Origin: Candidatus Cloacimonadota bacterium
GTDB lineage: Bacteria; Cloacimonadota; Cloacimonadia; Cloacimonadales; TCS61
Assembly (NCBI GenBank): GCA_021734835.1
Contig: JAIPIH010000003.1
Span: 1 to 64,000 of the forward strand
Reading direction: 5' to 3'
Length of the DNA stretch: 64,000 nt
The stretch's first letter is position 1; every line of letters starts with the position of its first letter. Positions 33,886 through 43,576 of this stretch are shown here, in pieces. The translations under genes and the position numbers were made by a program. The notes beneath the pieces were generated by a model. That model did no database searches and was not told the origin of the DNA. It was given only the letters and a program-made list of their open reading frames with translations.

Positions 33886-36112
33886 AATAGTAATAATAGT
33901 AATAATTATATTCGTATGTATTATAATATCTATGTGGTTGAATACCGTTAATAACAACTCCGGTAACTTCAATATTAATATTTTCCAAGAGTTCCTTAGT
34001 CCTTTTGATCACGTTTTTATCCGCTTGATCTACTCGAACAGCAAGAATCAACTGATCAACTTTATTCGATATCACCATTGAATCGGTAACAGCAATCACA
34101 GGAGGAGAATCAAACAAAATGTAATCATAGTTATCTTTTAACAAGTTAATTGCTTCATCCATTCTCTTTGAAGCTAAGAGCTCAGAAGGATTAGGCGGGA
34201 TCAAACCACTTGTTATAACATCCAGATTATTAATGCTGGTCTTTTTAATAACTTTTTCTATATTAACTGATTTATCCATCAAATAATCACTCATACCATT
34301 TTCTTTTCCGGTCCCCATGATCGTATGAACCATGGGACGTCTAAGATCAAGGTCAACCAGAATCACTTTGGCGTCCATTTGAGCTATAGCTGCGGCAATA
34401 TTTGTTTGAATTGTGGATTTCCCTTCTTTTGGACCGGAGCTAGTGATCAGAATCGTAGTGCAACCGGTCGATTTCGCCCTGGCTACTATATTAGTTCTTA
34501 AAATCCTGAACGCTTCAGAGGTTGAAGATTTTGGAGAATATTGAGTGATTAATTTTGACAGCATTTGTTGATATAAAATTTCATGATTTTTCTTTTCACT
34601 TCCTTCACTTAATTCTATTTTACTTTCCAATTCATCTAACTCAATATCATCTGCCTGGATTTGTGGTATTGTACCTAATACCGGAAGAGACACATATTTA
34701 CGAACATCATCAAATGTTCTGATCTTTGAATCTAAAGAATGTATAAGAAGCGCTGCTCCAATACCAAGACCCAAACCAAGAACAATTGCTATGATCATAT
34801 TCATCCTTTTATTAGGTTTGATGGGGTTAGAGGGAATTCTTGCATCTTCTACAATTCTGATCTTACCGATCTTGGATTTTTCAGCGATCTGAGCTTCCTG
34901 ATATTTTTCTATCAGCATAGTGTAAGTTTTTTCATTGATGCGATAGTTTCGTTCCAATCTGGCAAGCTGAACTTCAGTATCTGGTAATAGAGCCATTCTT
35001 TCATTATATTTTTCTACTGCTTTTGTTAAAGCAGTTACTTTAGAGGATTTAATATTTTGATCGATTTGGGCTGTAGAGATTTTTTCAATTAAACTTGAAC
35101 GAAATACTAAGGGATCAGCAGAACCTGATTTGACCAATAAAGTTCTTTGTATTTCATCATTCAGCTTAGTTTTCGCACTTTCAATGGATTTTTTTAGAGC
35201 AATAAGTTCGGGATGATCAGGTGAGTATTCAGATTTAGTCAGGAAATTGACATATTGTGTTTGTAAAGCAACGGTTTCCTTTTTTAACTGCTCAATTAAT
35301 GGTGATGAAATAACAGAATTCACATCTCCTAAAAAATTATCCTGATCTATCAATTCTGATTTGAGGAATTTCAAATGATTGTCCGCTACTTCTAATTCTG
35401 TTTGAGCTTCTGAAAGTAAAGCTGTAAGATCGGAAGCCTGTTCTATAAGTTTTTGAGTTTCTTCTGACAGCATAGAAACACCATGTTCAATTTTATAAGT
35501 TCTAAGCTCTTCTTCTGCAGAACGTAATCTACGATCATGTTCATCCAATTGATTGGCCAGGAATTCTCGTGCATTTCTGAATTCTCTTCTTGCATAATCC
35601 GTATCCTGCTGCATTAAAGCGCTGGCAGCAGCATTAGCAACTTCCTTGGCCTCTAAAGGATTTGTTGATTCAAAATTTATTATTAAAATATCAGTTTCTC
35701 GTTCTGTATCAATACCGAGTCTGTTCTTTAAATATAATTCAGGGATCTCCTCGCTATTGGCAATTGGAAATTCTTTATAACCTTCCTGTCGCGATAAGAT
35801 CTGATTCGTTATTTTCATAACTGGGAAACTTTGCAATATTTGAATTGTATTATTAATAGAAGATGCTTTATTACCCATTTGTGTAAAAAAGAGATCACTA
35901 CCCATTTTCTCTTCTAATAATACTTTTGTTGTTGCTTTGTAAATTCTCGGAGCTTTTGCAGTATAAATAAAGGATACTACAAATACTGCTAAAAAAATTG
36001 ACATAACAATCCATTTATAACGGATTATCATATTAAAATAATCAGTTAATTTAATTTCCTGATCATTAAAATCTTCATTGACTTTAAGTTGTTTATATTC
36101 ATCAAGTTTCAT
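33821..36112 (-). CDS. Wzc-like polysaccharide co-polymerase / tyrosine autokinase
   Basis: This 763-residue inner-membrane protein has an N-terminal Wzz domain with a first helix (about 32-52), a long periplasmic coiled-coil and GNVR-type segment (about 180-430; LERNYRINEKTYTMLIEKYQ), a second helix near 445-465, and a cytoplasmic BY-kinase domain with Walker A SSGPKEGKST, Walker A' VILVDLDLRRP and Walker B YILFDSPPV. It ends in a tyrosine cluster (YNTYEYNYYYYYYYGKSEE), the autophosphorylation tail. It controls chain length and export of capsule or exopolysaccharide with the SLBB protein encoded just upstream. The 3' end overlaps ispE. Confidence 0.93.
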   Translation of the reverse strand: MKLDEYKQLKVNEDFNDQEIKLTDYFNMIIRYKWIVMSIFLAVFVVSFIYTAKAPRIYKATTKVLLEEKMGSDLFFTQMGNKASSINNTIQILQSFPVMKITNQILSRQEGYKEFPIANSEEIPELYLKNRLGIDTERETDILIINFESTNPLEAKEVANAAASALMQQDTDYARREFRNAREFLANQLDEHDRRLRSAEEELRTYKIEHGVSMLSEETQKLIEQASDLTALLSEAQTELEVADNHLKFLKSELIDQDNFLGDVNSVISSPLIEQLKKETVALQTQYVNFLTKSEYSPDHPELIALKKSIESAKTKLNDEIQRTLLVKSGSADPLVFRSSLIEKISTAQIDQNIKSSKVTALTKAVEKYNERMALLPDTEVQLARLERNYRINEKTYTMLIEKYQEAQIAEKSKIGKIRIVEDARIPSNPIKPNKRMNMIIAIVLGLGLGIGAALLIHSLDSKIRTFDDVRKYVSLPVLGTIPQIQADDIELDELESKIELSEGSEKKNHEILYQQMLSKLITQYSPKSSTSEAFRILRTNIVARAKSTGCTTILITSSGPKEGKSTIQTNIAAAIAQMDAKVILVDLDLRRPMVHTIMGTGKENGMSDYLMDKSVNIEKVIKKTSINNLDVITSGLIPPNPSELLASKRMDEAINLLKDNYDYILFDSPPVIAVTDSMVISNKVDQLILAVRVDQADKNVIKRTKELLENINIEVTGVVINGIQPHRYYNTYEYNYYYYYYYGKSEETKSKKSLFGKNKSFS

Positions 36113-36122
36113 ATATCCTCAA

Positions 36123-36614
36123 TTATTTGCTTATATTTGAAATTGCAACATAGACACTGAGTATGACAGCAATTTGTGATAGCCAATTAACAGCTTTTGT
36201 AAAGGCATAGTAGGTCGACCCGGAAATTATGATAGTATCTCCAGGTTGTAAAATCGGAATCAAATCTGCATCTCCTGTCTCAAGATATTCTTTTAGATCA
36301 ACTATGACAACTTTTTCACCTTTTGCTGTTGATCGAATGATCTTGATCTTTGAAAGTTTGGCATTTTCAGTGGGACCACCGGCTGAGGAGATCAAAGTTA
36401 ACAAGTCTGTGTCATCCGGAACTATATATAGTCCTGGATTCCTAACCTGACCCCAAATGTAAGTTCTTATCTTTAGTTGTTCAGTACCTGTTAATGAACC
36501 TGAATATTGATAAACAGAACCGGGATTAAAACTGGAACCAAAGCTGCTTTCAGTTTGAGCCCATAATCCTGAACAAAGCATGATTAACAAAATAAGTAAA
36601 ATATGTCTTTTCAT
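36123..36614 (-). CDS. SLBB-domain polysaccharide export protein (Wza-related, short)
   Basis: This 163-residue protein has a signal peptide (MKRHILLILLIMLCSGLWAQ), one SLBB domain (about 45-130; IWGQVRNPGLYIVPDDTDLL, LQPGDTIIISGS) and a C-terminal hydrophobic helix (about 140-160). It lacks the N-terminal Poly_export domain of full Wza and the lipobox, so it is either a minimal periplasmic adaptor or works with a second export protein elsewhere. It is followed after 10 bp by the tyrosine autokinase, the usual pairing. TTGACT lies at 36658-36663 on the minus strand, 43 nt upstream. Confidence 0.87.
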   Translation of the reverse strand: MKRHILLILLIMLCSGLWAQTESSFGSSFNPGSVYQYSGSLTGTEQLKIRTYIWGQVRNPGLYIVPDDTDLLTLISSAGGPTENAKLSKIKIIRSTAKGEKVVIVDLKEYLETGDADLIPILQPGDTIIISGSTYYAFTKAVNWLSQIAVILSVYVAISNISK

Positions 36615-36672
36615 CTATTCTCCTTAGGGATTTTCAATAATTATAATTCTATTTTTGAGTCAAGCTAAATTA

Positions 36673-37479
36673 CTATTCAATGAAGATATACCTTTCTACT
36701 GATTCAGCACCCGATTTTATTGTATAATAATTACCTTCAATTGGTAATGGCGTTGTAAATGATATTCCAAAAGAATCTACCCGCCAAATGAGAACTGTAC
36801 CGGGTTCAACGGGTGGTCCATTATAAGGAACGATAAAATCTTCCAAATCTAAAGGTGTATTTTGCCATATCAGTTCCCGGTTTTCATTAAAAACCAATAA
36901 TCTGTGCTGAATGGCGTCAGAGCCGGATTGCTGCCATTCGAACACCAGAGAGTTGACATTTACAGAGCTATAATTGTCAGATGGAGCTATCAGATAGGGC
37001 TTATCAATTAATTTATAACTGGTTGTATCAGAAACGGTTGAATTCCCGGCAAAATCAAATACTTTAATAAAATAAAAGTAATTTTTATCAATAAATGCGG
37101 CTTGATCAATGTAAGATATTTGATCGTTATAATCTACTGTATCAATAATTTGAACGAAATTTAAGGAATCGAGGTAATAATCCTGAGCACTAAATCTATA
37201 GACTTGTAGGTAATCGATATCGGAATCTTCTAAGCGGTGCCATTGAATCTTTAGCCAGTCGCCTTCCATAACGGCATCCATTCCATTATTTTCAAAGTCG
37301 AGGTCGATAGTGTTATAATAATTCAGTGTGTCATTCGTGCCTGGTGAATAATCGCCGGTATCGCCTAAATGCGGGATTAGATCAGGCTTTCTCGGATTCT
37401 GAGTATCGACTCCGAGGCTTTCTTCACCTGTGCATCCAAACAACAACAATCCGATACTCAAAATTAATAAATATCTCAT
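36673..37479 (-). CDS. Lipoprotein with Fn3-like domains, downstream of porV
   Basis: This 268-residue protein has a lipoprotein signal peptide (MRYLLILSIGLLLFGCTGEE, lipid on Cys16). After an Asp/Asn-rich linker come two beta-sandwich segments (about 70-160: MEGDWLKIQWHRLEDSDIDY; about 165-265: VNSLVFEWQQSGSDAIQHRL). It is probably on the outer-membrane surface or its inner leaflet. It begins 10 bp after the PorV-like gene, so it is the third gene of the porU-porV unit. Its role could be accessory to export, but this is inferred from position only. Confidence 0.75.
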   Translation of the reverse strand: MRYLLILSIGLLLFGCTGEESLGVDTQNPRKPDLIPHLGDTGDYSPGTNDTLNYYNTIDLDFENNGMDAVMEGDWLKIQWHRLEDSDIDYLQVYRFSAQDYYLDSLNFVQIIDTVDYNDQISYIDQAAFIDKNYFYFIKVFDFAGNSTVSDTTSYKLIDKPYLIAPSDNYSSVNVNSLVFEWQQSGSDAIQHRLLVFNENRELIWQNTPLDLEDFIVPYNGPPVEPGTVLIWRVDSFGISFTTPLPIEGNYYTIKSGAESVERYIFIE

Positions 37480-37489
37480 TTCGGCTCCA

Positions 37490-38506
37490 TTAAAACTTAA
37501 CTCTTAAACCAACTCTATTTGTGCTGGCGAGATTATTTGTAAGAAAAGCATAATCTAAAGAGAAATTTTTATAAATTATAGTAATCCCGGTTGTAAAATT
37601 AGTGTCATAATATCCTAATCTTAACTCTAAAAAATCTTTGTATTGAAATTCAAAGCCAGTGTGATGAATTTTATTGTATATATAATCGATATCGTGCGAC
37701 AATACAATTGAGGAGTAAATTCTTGGTATCGGTTGAGTAATTGCAACACCTAATTTACTATTCATAATAACTTCGTCTTTATGATCAGAATCATCATCAA
37801 CTACAGCCCAAGTTATATCAGTTCCACCAATATCTTGAAAATTAATCCCAAGGGCGATATCTCCCATCCAATCTCTTTCTAAAATTACAGAAAGGCTTGT
37901 TCTGGCTAGTAAGGAAAAATCGAAGCCTGTTCCATTACCTATACTTTCGTCAATTTTCCGCTTAATATATTTGATATTACCACCAAAATAAAGATCAAAA
38001 GGTACATCGAAGAAAAGCCAGCCTAAATCCAGATCATAATGTATATGCTTAGCAAAAGCAAATTGCAAAAGATCGTCAGTACTGGTGATCTTTCCATCCG
38101 GAATACCTGTTAAATTATATTCAAAATAAGAAGATCGGAAGCTAGGATTTCCTACGAGATGTTCTTCTAGGAATACAGGAATATCATCAATAGATAGTCT
38201 GGTCCAATTAAAACCTATAGTAACTTCATTTGGTAAAGGTTGACATACACTGAAATTATCGTAAGAAGCTAATCCACTATAAAGAAATGCTCGCATTAAA
38301 CCAATTTCTGTAGATCTAAGTTGAGCAATTCCGGAAGCGTTCCAATAGATTGCAGAGCCGTCATTAGCAAGTGCTGTGAAGGCTTTTCCCATACCGGATG
38401 ATCTAACACCAGACCCAATAACCATAAACTCACCTGCATATCTTCCTGCGGAAAGATTAAATGTGATCATGAACAATAAAATAATAATTGCTATTTTTAA
38501 CTTCAT
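37490..38506 (-). CDS. porV: PorV-like outer-membrane protein (T9SS-type shuttle candidate)
   Basis: This 338-residue protein has a signal peptide (cleavage after LSA) and the PorV/PorQ family start GSGVRSSGMGKAFTALANDG ... IYWNASGIAQLRS. Regular amphipathic strands and a terminal strand TNRVGLRVKF fit a beta-barrel. In Bacteroidota PorV collects cargo from the SprA channel and passes it to PorU; here the gene lies directly after a PorU-like gene (9-bp gap), the same order as in that phylum. Symbol by context; the paralogue at 14920 shows that the family is wider. Confidence 0.82.
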   Translation of the reverse strand: MKLKIAIIILLFMITFNLSAGRYAGEFMVIGSGVRSSGMGKAFTALANDGSAIYWNASGIAQLRSTEIGLMRAFLYSGLASYDNFSVCQPLPNEVTIGFNWTRLSIDDIPVFLEEHLVGNPSFRSSYFEYNLTGIPDGKITSTDDLLQFAFAKHIHYDLDLGWLFFDVPFDLYFGGNIKYIKRKIDESIGNGTGFDFSLLARTSLSVILERDWMGDIALGINFQDIGGTDITWAVVDDDSDHKDEVIMNSKLGVAITQPIPRIYSSIVLSHDIDYIYNKIHHTGFEFQYKDFLELRLGYYDTNFTTGITIIYKNFSLDYAFLTNNLASTNRVGLRVKF

Positions 38507-38515
38507 TAATGTTAC

Positions 38516-41500
38516 CTATTTTAATATTGCCATTTTTTGGGTCTTCTCAATTTTTTTATTATTTTTTGTAGCTGTTATTCGATAAAAATAAACTCCGTTC
38601 GCTAAAAAATAACCTTCGTCATCTCTACAGTCCCAGCCCAAAGTAGTTCTGGGATATTCATGATATCCAACTGAAGCAGGCAGGTCTTTGAATGTCTTGA
38701 TCAGCCTTCCGCTAACAGTATAAACTTTTATATTCACTTTATCTGCATCATCCGTAAGTACGTAGGTAAAACGTGTTCTGCCGGAATTTACCGGGTAGTA
38801 AGTTACAGTTTTTACAGGATTTGGATAATTTGCAAAATTTAGAATATCAAAATGGTCATTTACTATAAATTCGATCTCCAGACTCTGCCCATTACCATTT
38901 ACATCATTACAATCCAAGGAAATATAATAAGTGCCTTTGGAAAGATTATTCAATTGATATTTAAGTGGGATTTGATTCAAGTTTCCGGGAGTGATCGTTA
39001 AAGCATATTCATTCTCGGTTACTTCTATCACTTCAGTCCCATCTGAAATATAAAGCGCTAGACTATTTTCAAAAACGTCGATTCCGTTGGAATCCATCAA
39101 AATAAAAGAGATTATACCATTCCGCGAAATATATCCGCCATGTGTAAAATCCTGTCCAGGATCCGAACTCAAGGATTGTGTATACTCCTGACCTTCAATA
39201 TTAGCTTCAATTTGAGGTGGTTGGTCATCAAAATTTTGGAGAATTGTATAAGTGCCGGTTCTATTAATATCATAAGTAACGGTATTAGCAACAGAATCGA
39301 TTAATCCTCCATAACGGATCCATTTCCTGAACTCACTTTCCCATCTATAAATATTGAAATTGTTTTCTGTTTCTGCAACCTGAGTTAATGAATCTGTTGG
39401 ACTATAATTGAATGTAAGATTAATAGTGCGGTTATTTTGAAAATGTCCATTGGAATCTGCCAGGCAAGACTGATTTAAGGTGTTGATCTCATAACAGAAA
39501 GAATCTGTTTGATTGGCAGGTAAAATAGTGGATATATCCGGCTGGTTCAAGGGATCATCAGTTTGAACAGCGTTGATATAAAATATTGCTGGTTCTGTAA
39601 GAAAATCACCGGGGAATTGACAAACTAAATTATTATCAAGACTTGTAACAGATAGTGCGGAATTTGTCACCTCAAACATATTAATGGAATAGGTGCTAGA
39701 AGTTATAGAATTATTGGAATAGTTCATTTCTGCATACGATTCTTCATTCTCATTCACAATCGCTTTAAATTGAATTTCTCCGGCTAAAAGAGGGAGTGGA
39801 ATATATTCCCACCTGTTCTCTAAAATTTCCAGGGAATCAATTTGAATTGTAGTCAGTAGAACAGGAGCTTCTGTGATATCATAAAGTCTTAATTCACAAG
39901 TGCCGGCAACTGTTGACCCCGAATTTCGTATAAGGACTTTTCCTGCCGGTGCATTCTCAAATTCTGTCATTTCAAAATGCTCAATGACCAGATCAGGTCC
40001 GGCAACAGTAATAAAGTCTGAATTTGTTATTGTGGAATCACCCAGAGAATCAAAAATTTTGAAATGAAAATAAATATAATCACCGGCTGAATAAGCAGGA
40101 AGTAGCGTTTCCAATTCATACCTATTATCGAATATGTTGACCATCTCTCTGTTTAAGAGATCACTCTCTAATACAAAAAATACTTCATCAATACCGTCCT
40201 CATCAAAAAAGTCAGCCCGTATGTTTATCTGATCACCATTTTGCGGGGGATCAGGAATAACTTCAAGATTTACCATGGCAGATTGTCCAACAGTAAAATT
40301 TGTAATTCCTGTTATCTCTCCTTCCTCACCATAAGCAAAGAGTTTCACATACCGTTTATAGATAGAATTAATATTTTCCGGAACAATGAAATCTGTTACT
40401 GAAAGAGTGTCATTGATCACAGGCAATTCAAAAGGATAATACTGATTTAGAGGAAGTTGAGAATCGTCTTCATCAAAGACAACAAATTTCCCGTTACTTA
40501 TCTGTGATCCGACATAAGAAGTTATCAGTAGAGTATCACCTTCGACCAGATTATATTTATTCAGATCAACTTGTTTTGTATCATAGGGTAATTTCAGCTC
40601 GATCATTGGATCACCTAAAAGTGCGCAACCATGAGTTAAAGAAACTCCCGCACCTGAGTAATTGTAAGAAGCAAAGAATTTTGCTTTTGTAAAATTTACA
40701 ATATCGCCAACGGTTGGAACATGTTTATCAAAGATAGCCTCAGTCAGGTGTCGACTAAAAGCTACATCGGCATATAAATATCCATAACCTGTAAATCCTA
40801 TATGTCCAATAGCTCCGCGATTTGGCCGTAATATCAATTCTTCACCGATGCAGGAGCTCTGAGGTGTATTAAAAGCTGAACCATAACACGAAAGACTGGC
40901 GACTAAAGGGTAATTTTCATTGTTAAAAGTAGAAATATCAGCTATATTTAGAAGATTGTAATCTGCCCAGATGTGACCACCACCATGCCCCATAAATTGT
41001 AAATAGATCGTTCCGTCATTTATATTGCTTATCAGATCTGTTGTGTTGCCGGAATAAGTGTAGGGTAAACCCTGCGTATTACAATAAACACGTTTCACAT
41101 TGAAATCATCCGGAATCCAGGTTGATCTGATAGTCTCCGATTGATTTGCAAAAAGCGCTCCTTCAGACGGATTGCCGCCTGCTGCTAAAGTAACTCTACT
41201 GTGCCAGAGATCTTCATAATTTGGTTGTTGAATATATTGTACGGTTTTATCTACCACATCAGCTATTTGTGAATTATTCCAAATACTTATTCTGCCAAGT
41301 GCAACATCCGGTACAAGATCATCGCCCACGATACAAGCGAGCCAATTATCACTGGCTATAGCACCCCAAAGTTCTACCCAGACATTGCGGATCGGGATAA
41401 TGTTAAATTCCCTGCTTGGGCTATTATCTCTCTCGTCAGTGATCCCGTCACCGAGGAAGAGAACATGTGTAACACCGGTACTGCTCCAGTTGTTATAAGC

Positions 41501-43519
41501 ATATCGGATAAAATCTTTTATCGCTTTAGCAGAGCGAATACCATAATTAAATTCATCAAAAATATTTTGAAGATCAACTATTTTAACGATCTTACCTTCT
41601 GCTTCCCAGGTTTGTTTAAATTGGATCAATGCCTCATTTTCAATGAATTTTGTATCTGTTATCACAAGATACTTAGCAAAATTAGTTTGTGATCTGAGAT
41701 TGGATGGGATATTAGGTAAAATTTTATAAGGTAGTTTTTTCTTATCTTCCGTGACAGCATAGTATTCTGTATTATGGTTAATCAAATTGTCCTGGAACGA
41801 TATTTTAAACGGAGCAGAATTATTACCCAAAAAAGAGGAAATATTGATATTTTCTATAAAACTAGTCCCTATTTTATATATTGAGACCTGGTCACTTGAG
41901 AAATTATTAAGTTCAAATTGGAAAAGACCCAACGGTTTATTTTGCGGTTCTGTAAACTTGATCTCATTTGTGTCGGTCTTATATTCGCGCCAGTAAGTAA
42001 TTTCAAAATAATCGAGTAAAACCTGCTGATTATCAATACCGGGGATTCCGGGTAAATTTATATACATATTATTCTGGCCGTGGAATAAATAACTGTTGGG
42101 CAGTGGAGAGTTAGTATTATCAAATATTTTTTCAGTTTGTCCATTCCACTCATGTCTGGCGATCTGGGAAGTATTAATATTCACAATTGCAGAGTGATTG
42201 ATCTGATGATAATTATCTGCATTGAATGTGAGGCTGAATAGGCAAACTTTCGCAGAAAATCTTTTTGTGGGACTCTGATCAGGATACAGTAGCTCAAAAG
42301 GAAATAATTTCAATGAGGGAGCATTGATCCTATCCCAAAACCAGATATCTTCCCTATAGAAATTTTCATCGTTCCATAAGTATTGCGCACCAAGATGATC
42401 TTTGGTATTTTGTTTCTCAAAGTGAACTGTTTGTTGATATGAAGTGGGAATCACGATCTCACCGGAATTGATCTGATCTAGTCCGCCATTTTCAACAGCC
42501 ATTCTGCTGCCTGGATGATCTAATAAAGTTAAAAAGTAAAAATTTTCGGATGTATAATCATCATAATAACTATTTTCGCCATAGTGAATATCACCGTAAA
42601 ACTCAAAATAATCCCCCGGATCGAAAGATCCATCAGCAGCACCTGAAAAATGGATCGGTACGGGATCTCCCATATTAGTAAGCTGTAAATTACGTGGATC
42701 AATTTCATCCCATTCAAAAGCCAAATTGAATTCTAGAGGATAATTCATGGCTGATAAGGTCTCCGTTAGATACTCATAACTGATCTTATAGATTCCTTCT
42801 TCATTAACAACAATTTGCAGTTCACTAACTTCATCAGTATTTCTTAATGGAACTGGAGCGGACTTCTCTTTCGCTTTACGCCAGTTATAAGAAGATTCAT
42901 TATTGAGGAAAAAATCTCCGGATAACTTATCAATATAATTATCACTTTGGATGAAAGTTCTGTTCTTATCACCAATAATACTAACTTTTAAAATTATTTC
43001 CTCTGTCAGGATCAATTCTTTACTTTTTGCTTTGAATTGAAAAGGGTGGATGTTAAAACCGAGGAAGTATCTATCTCCAATATAAGCAGGAGCTCCTTTT
43101 TCTATTATGGCAGCGGGATACAATGCGGCTGAAGTGTAAATATTTCTGTCTTTGTGGAATTGATAATCAACGGTAGTATCATCGGGGACCATTTTTTCGG
43201 TGGGATAAATATTGTAATTTTGAAGAGTTTTTTGTTTTTTATTTAAAATTTGCAGAGATACATCTCCCTCGATTGGCAGTCCGACAATTCCGGTAAAAAA
43301 TGGCAACATGGGATGGCCGCTCTCTGCCGGGTAGGAAGCAGTTTCACAAATTATTCTGTTGAATACTTCATTTTTCTGGATCACAGTTTCACTTTTAAAT
43401 TCAGGGAGAATAAATTTTATTACGATTTCATCTTCATTCTCGCTGATAATTTCAAACTCATCAGCAAAAACTACATTAGTGATCATGATCAAAATAACTA
43501 ACAGAACAATTTTACGCAT
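38516..43519 (-). CDS. porU: PorU-like gingipain-fold (C25) protease/sortase with C-terminal sorting domain
   Basis: This 1667-residue protein has a signal peptide (MRKIVLLVILIMITNVVFAD) and an N-terminal propeptide-like region. The C25 caspase-fold domain contains the catalytic pair His845 (FMGHGGGHIW) and Cys878 (LSCYGSAF). Ig-like and CARDB-like beta domains follow, then a FlgD-like C-terminal domain (NYPNPVKTVTYYPV ... NGVYFYRITA, ending KMAILK). PorU cleaves the sorting domain of T9SS cargo and attaches the mature protein to a surface glycolipid. PorU normally keeps its own C-terminal domain, as here. The porV-like gene next door supports PorU over an ordinary secreted gingipain. Confidence 0.82.
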   Translation of the reverse strand: MRKIVLLVILIMITNVVFADEFEIISENEDEIVIKFILPEFKSETVIQKNEVFNRIICETASYPAESGHPMLPFFTGIVGLPIEGDVSLQILNKKQKTLQNYNIYPTEKMVPDDTTVDYQFHKDRNIYTSAALYPAAIIEKGAPAYIGDRYFLGFNIHPFQFKAKSKELILTEEIILKVSIIGDKNRTFIQSDNYIDKLSGDFFLNNESSYNWRKAKEKSAPVPLRNTDEVSELQIVVNEEGIYKISYEYLTETLSAMNYPLEFNLAFEWDEIDPRNLQLTNMGDPVPIHFSGAADGSFDPGDYFEFYGDIHYGENSYYDDYTSENFYFLTLLDHPGSRMAVENGGLDQINSGEIVIPTSYQQTVHFEKQNTKDHLGAQYLWNDENFYREDIWFWDRINAPSLKLFPFELLYPDQSPTKRFSAKVCLFSLTFNADNYHQINHSAIVNINTSQIARHEWNGQTEKIFDNTNSPLPNSYLFHGQNNMYINLPGIPGIDNQQVLLDYFEITYWREYKTDTNEIKFTEPQNKPLGLFQFELNNFSSDQVSIYKIGTSFIENINISSFLGNNSAPFKISFQDNLINHNTEYYAVTEDKKKLPYKILPNIPSNLRSQTNFAKYLVITDTKFIENEALIQFKQTWEAEGKIVKIVDLQNIFDEFNYGIRSAKAIKDFIRYAYNNWSSTGVTHVLFLGDGITDERDNSPSREFNIIPIRNVWVELWGAIASDNWLACIVGDDLVPDVALGRISIWNNSQIADVVDKTVQYIQQPNYEDLWHSRVTLAAGGNPSEGALFANQSETIRSTWIPDDFNVKRVYCNTQGLPYTYSGNTTDLISNINDGTIYLQFMGHGGGHIWADYNLLNIADISTFNNENYPLVASLSCYGSAFNTPQSSCIGEELILRPNRGAIGHIGFTGYGYLYADVAFSRHLTEAIFDKHVPTVGDIVNFTKAKFFASYNYSGAGVSLTHGCALLGDPMIELKLPYDTKQVDLNKYNLVEGDTLLITSYVGSQISNGKFVVFDEDDSQLPLNQYYPFELPVINDTLSVTDFIVPENINSIYKRYVKLFAYGEEGEITGITNFTVGQSAMVNLEVIPDPPQNGDQINIRADFFDEDGIDEVFFVLESDLLNREMVNIFDNRYELETLLPAYSAGDYIYFHFKIFDSLGDSTITNSDFITVAGPDLVIEHFEMTEFENAPAGKVLIRNSGSTVAGTCELRLYDITEAPVLLTTIQIDSLEILENRWEYIPLPLLAGEIQFKAIVNENEESYAEMNYSNNSITSSTYSINMFEVTNSALSVTSLDNNLVCQFPGDFLTEPAIFYINAVQTDDPLNQPDISTILPANQTDSFCYEINTLNQSCLADSNGHFQNNRTINLTFNYSPTDSLTQVAETENNFNIYRWESEFRKWIRYGGLIDSVANTVTYDINRTGTYTILQNFDDQPPQIEANIEGQEYTQSLSSDPGQDFTHGGYISRNGIISFILMDSNGIDVFENSLALYISDGTEVIEVTENEYALTITPGNLNQIPLKYQLNNLSKGTYYISLDCNDVNGNGQSLEIEFIVNDHFDILNFANYPNPVKTVTYYPVNSGRTRFTYVLTDDADKVNIKVYTVSGRLIKTFKDLPASVGYHEYPRTTLGWDCRDDEGYFLANGVYFYRITATKNNKKIEKTQKMAILK

Positions 43520-43543
43520 TCCTTATCTCCATTATGTATAAAC

Positions 43544-43571
43544 TAATAATACGAAATTCTTGTTTTTTGGC
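43544..43571 (-). promoter_or_regulatory. Candidate promoter of porU overlapped by an inverted repeat
   Basis: On the minus strand, TTGCCA (43566-43571) and TATTAT (43544-43549) are 16 nt apart, 25 nt before the porU ATG. The inverted repeat AATTCTTG (43553-43560) / CAAGAATT (43569-43576) overlaps the spacer and -35 box. It could be an operator, or the weak terminator of the cinA gene that ends at 43577. Confidence 0.5.
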
Positions 43572-43576
43572 AAGAA

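Noticed and set aside
33886-33972. N-terminal extension of IspE
   Set aside because: The 29 extra residues are an Ile/Thr-rich mirror of the tyrosine-repeat DNA of the kinase gene, and IspE normally begins close to SSAKINLFL.
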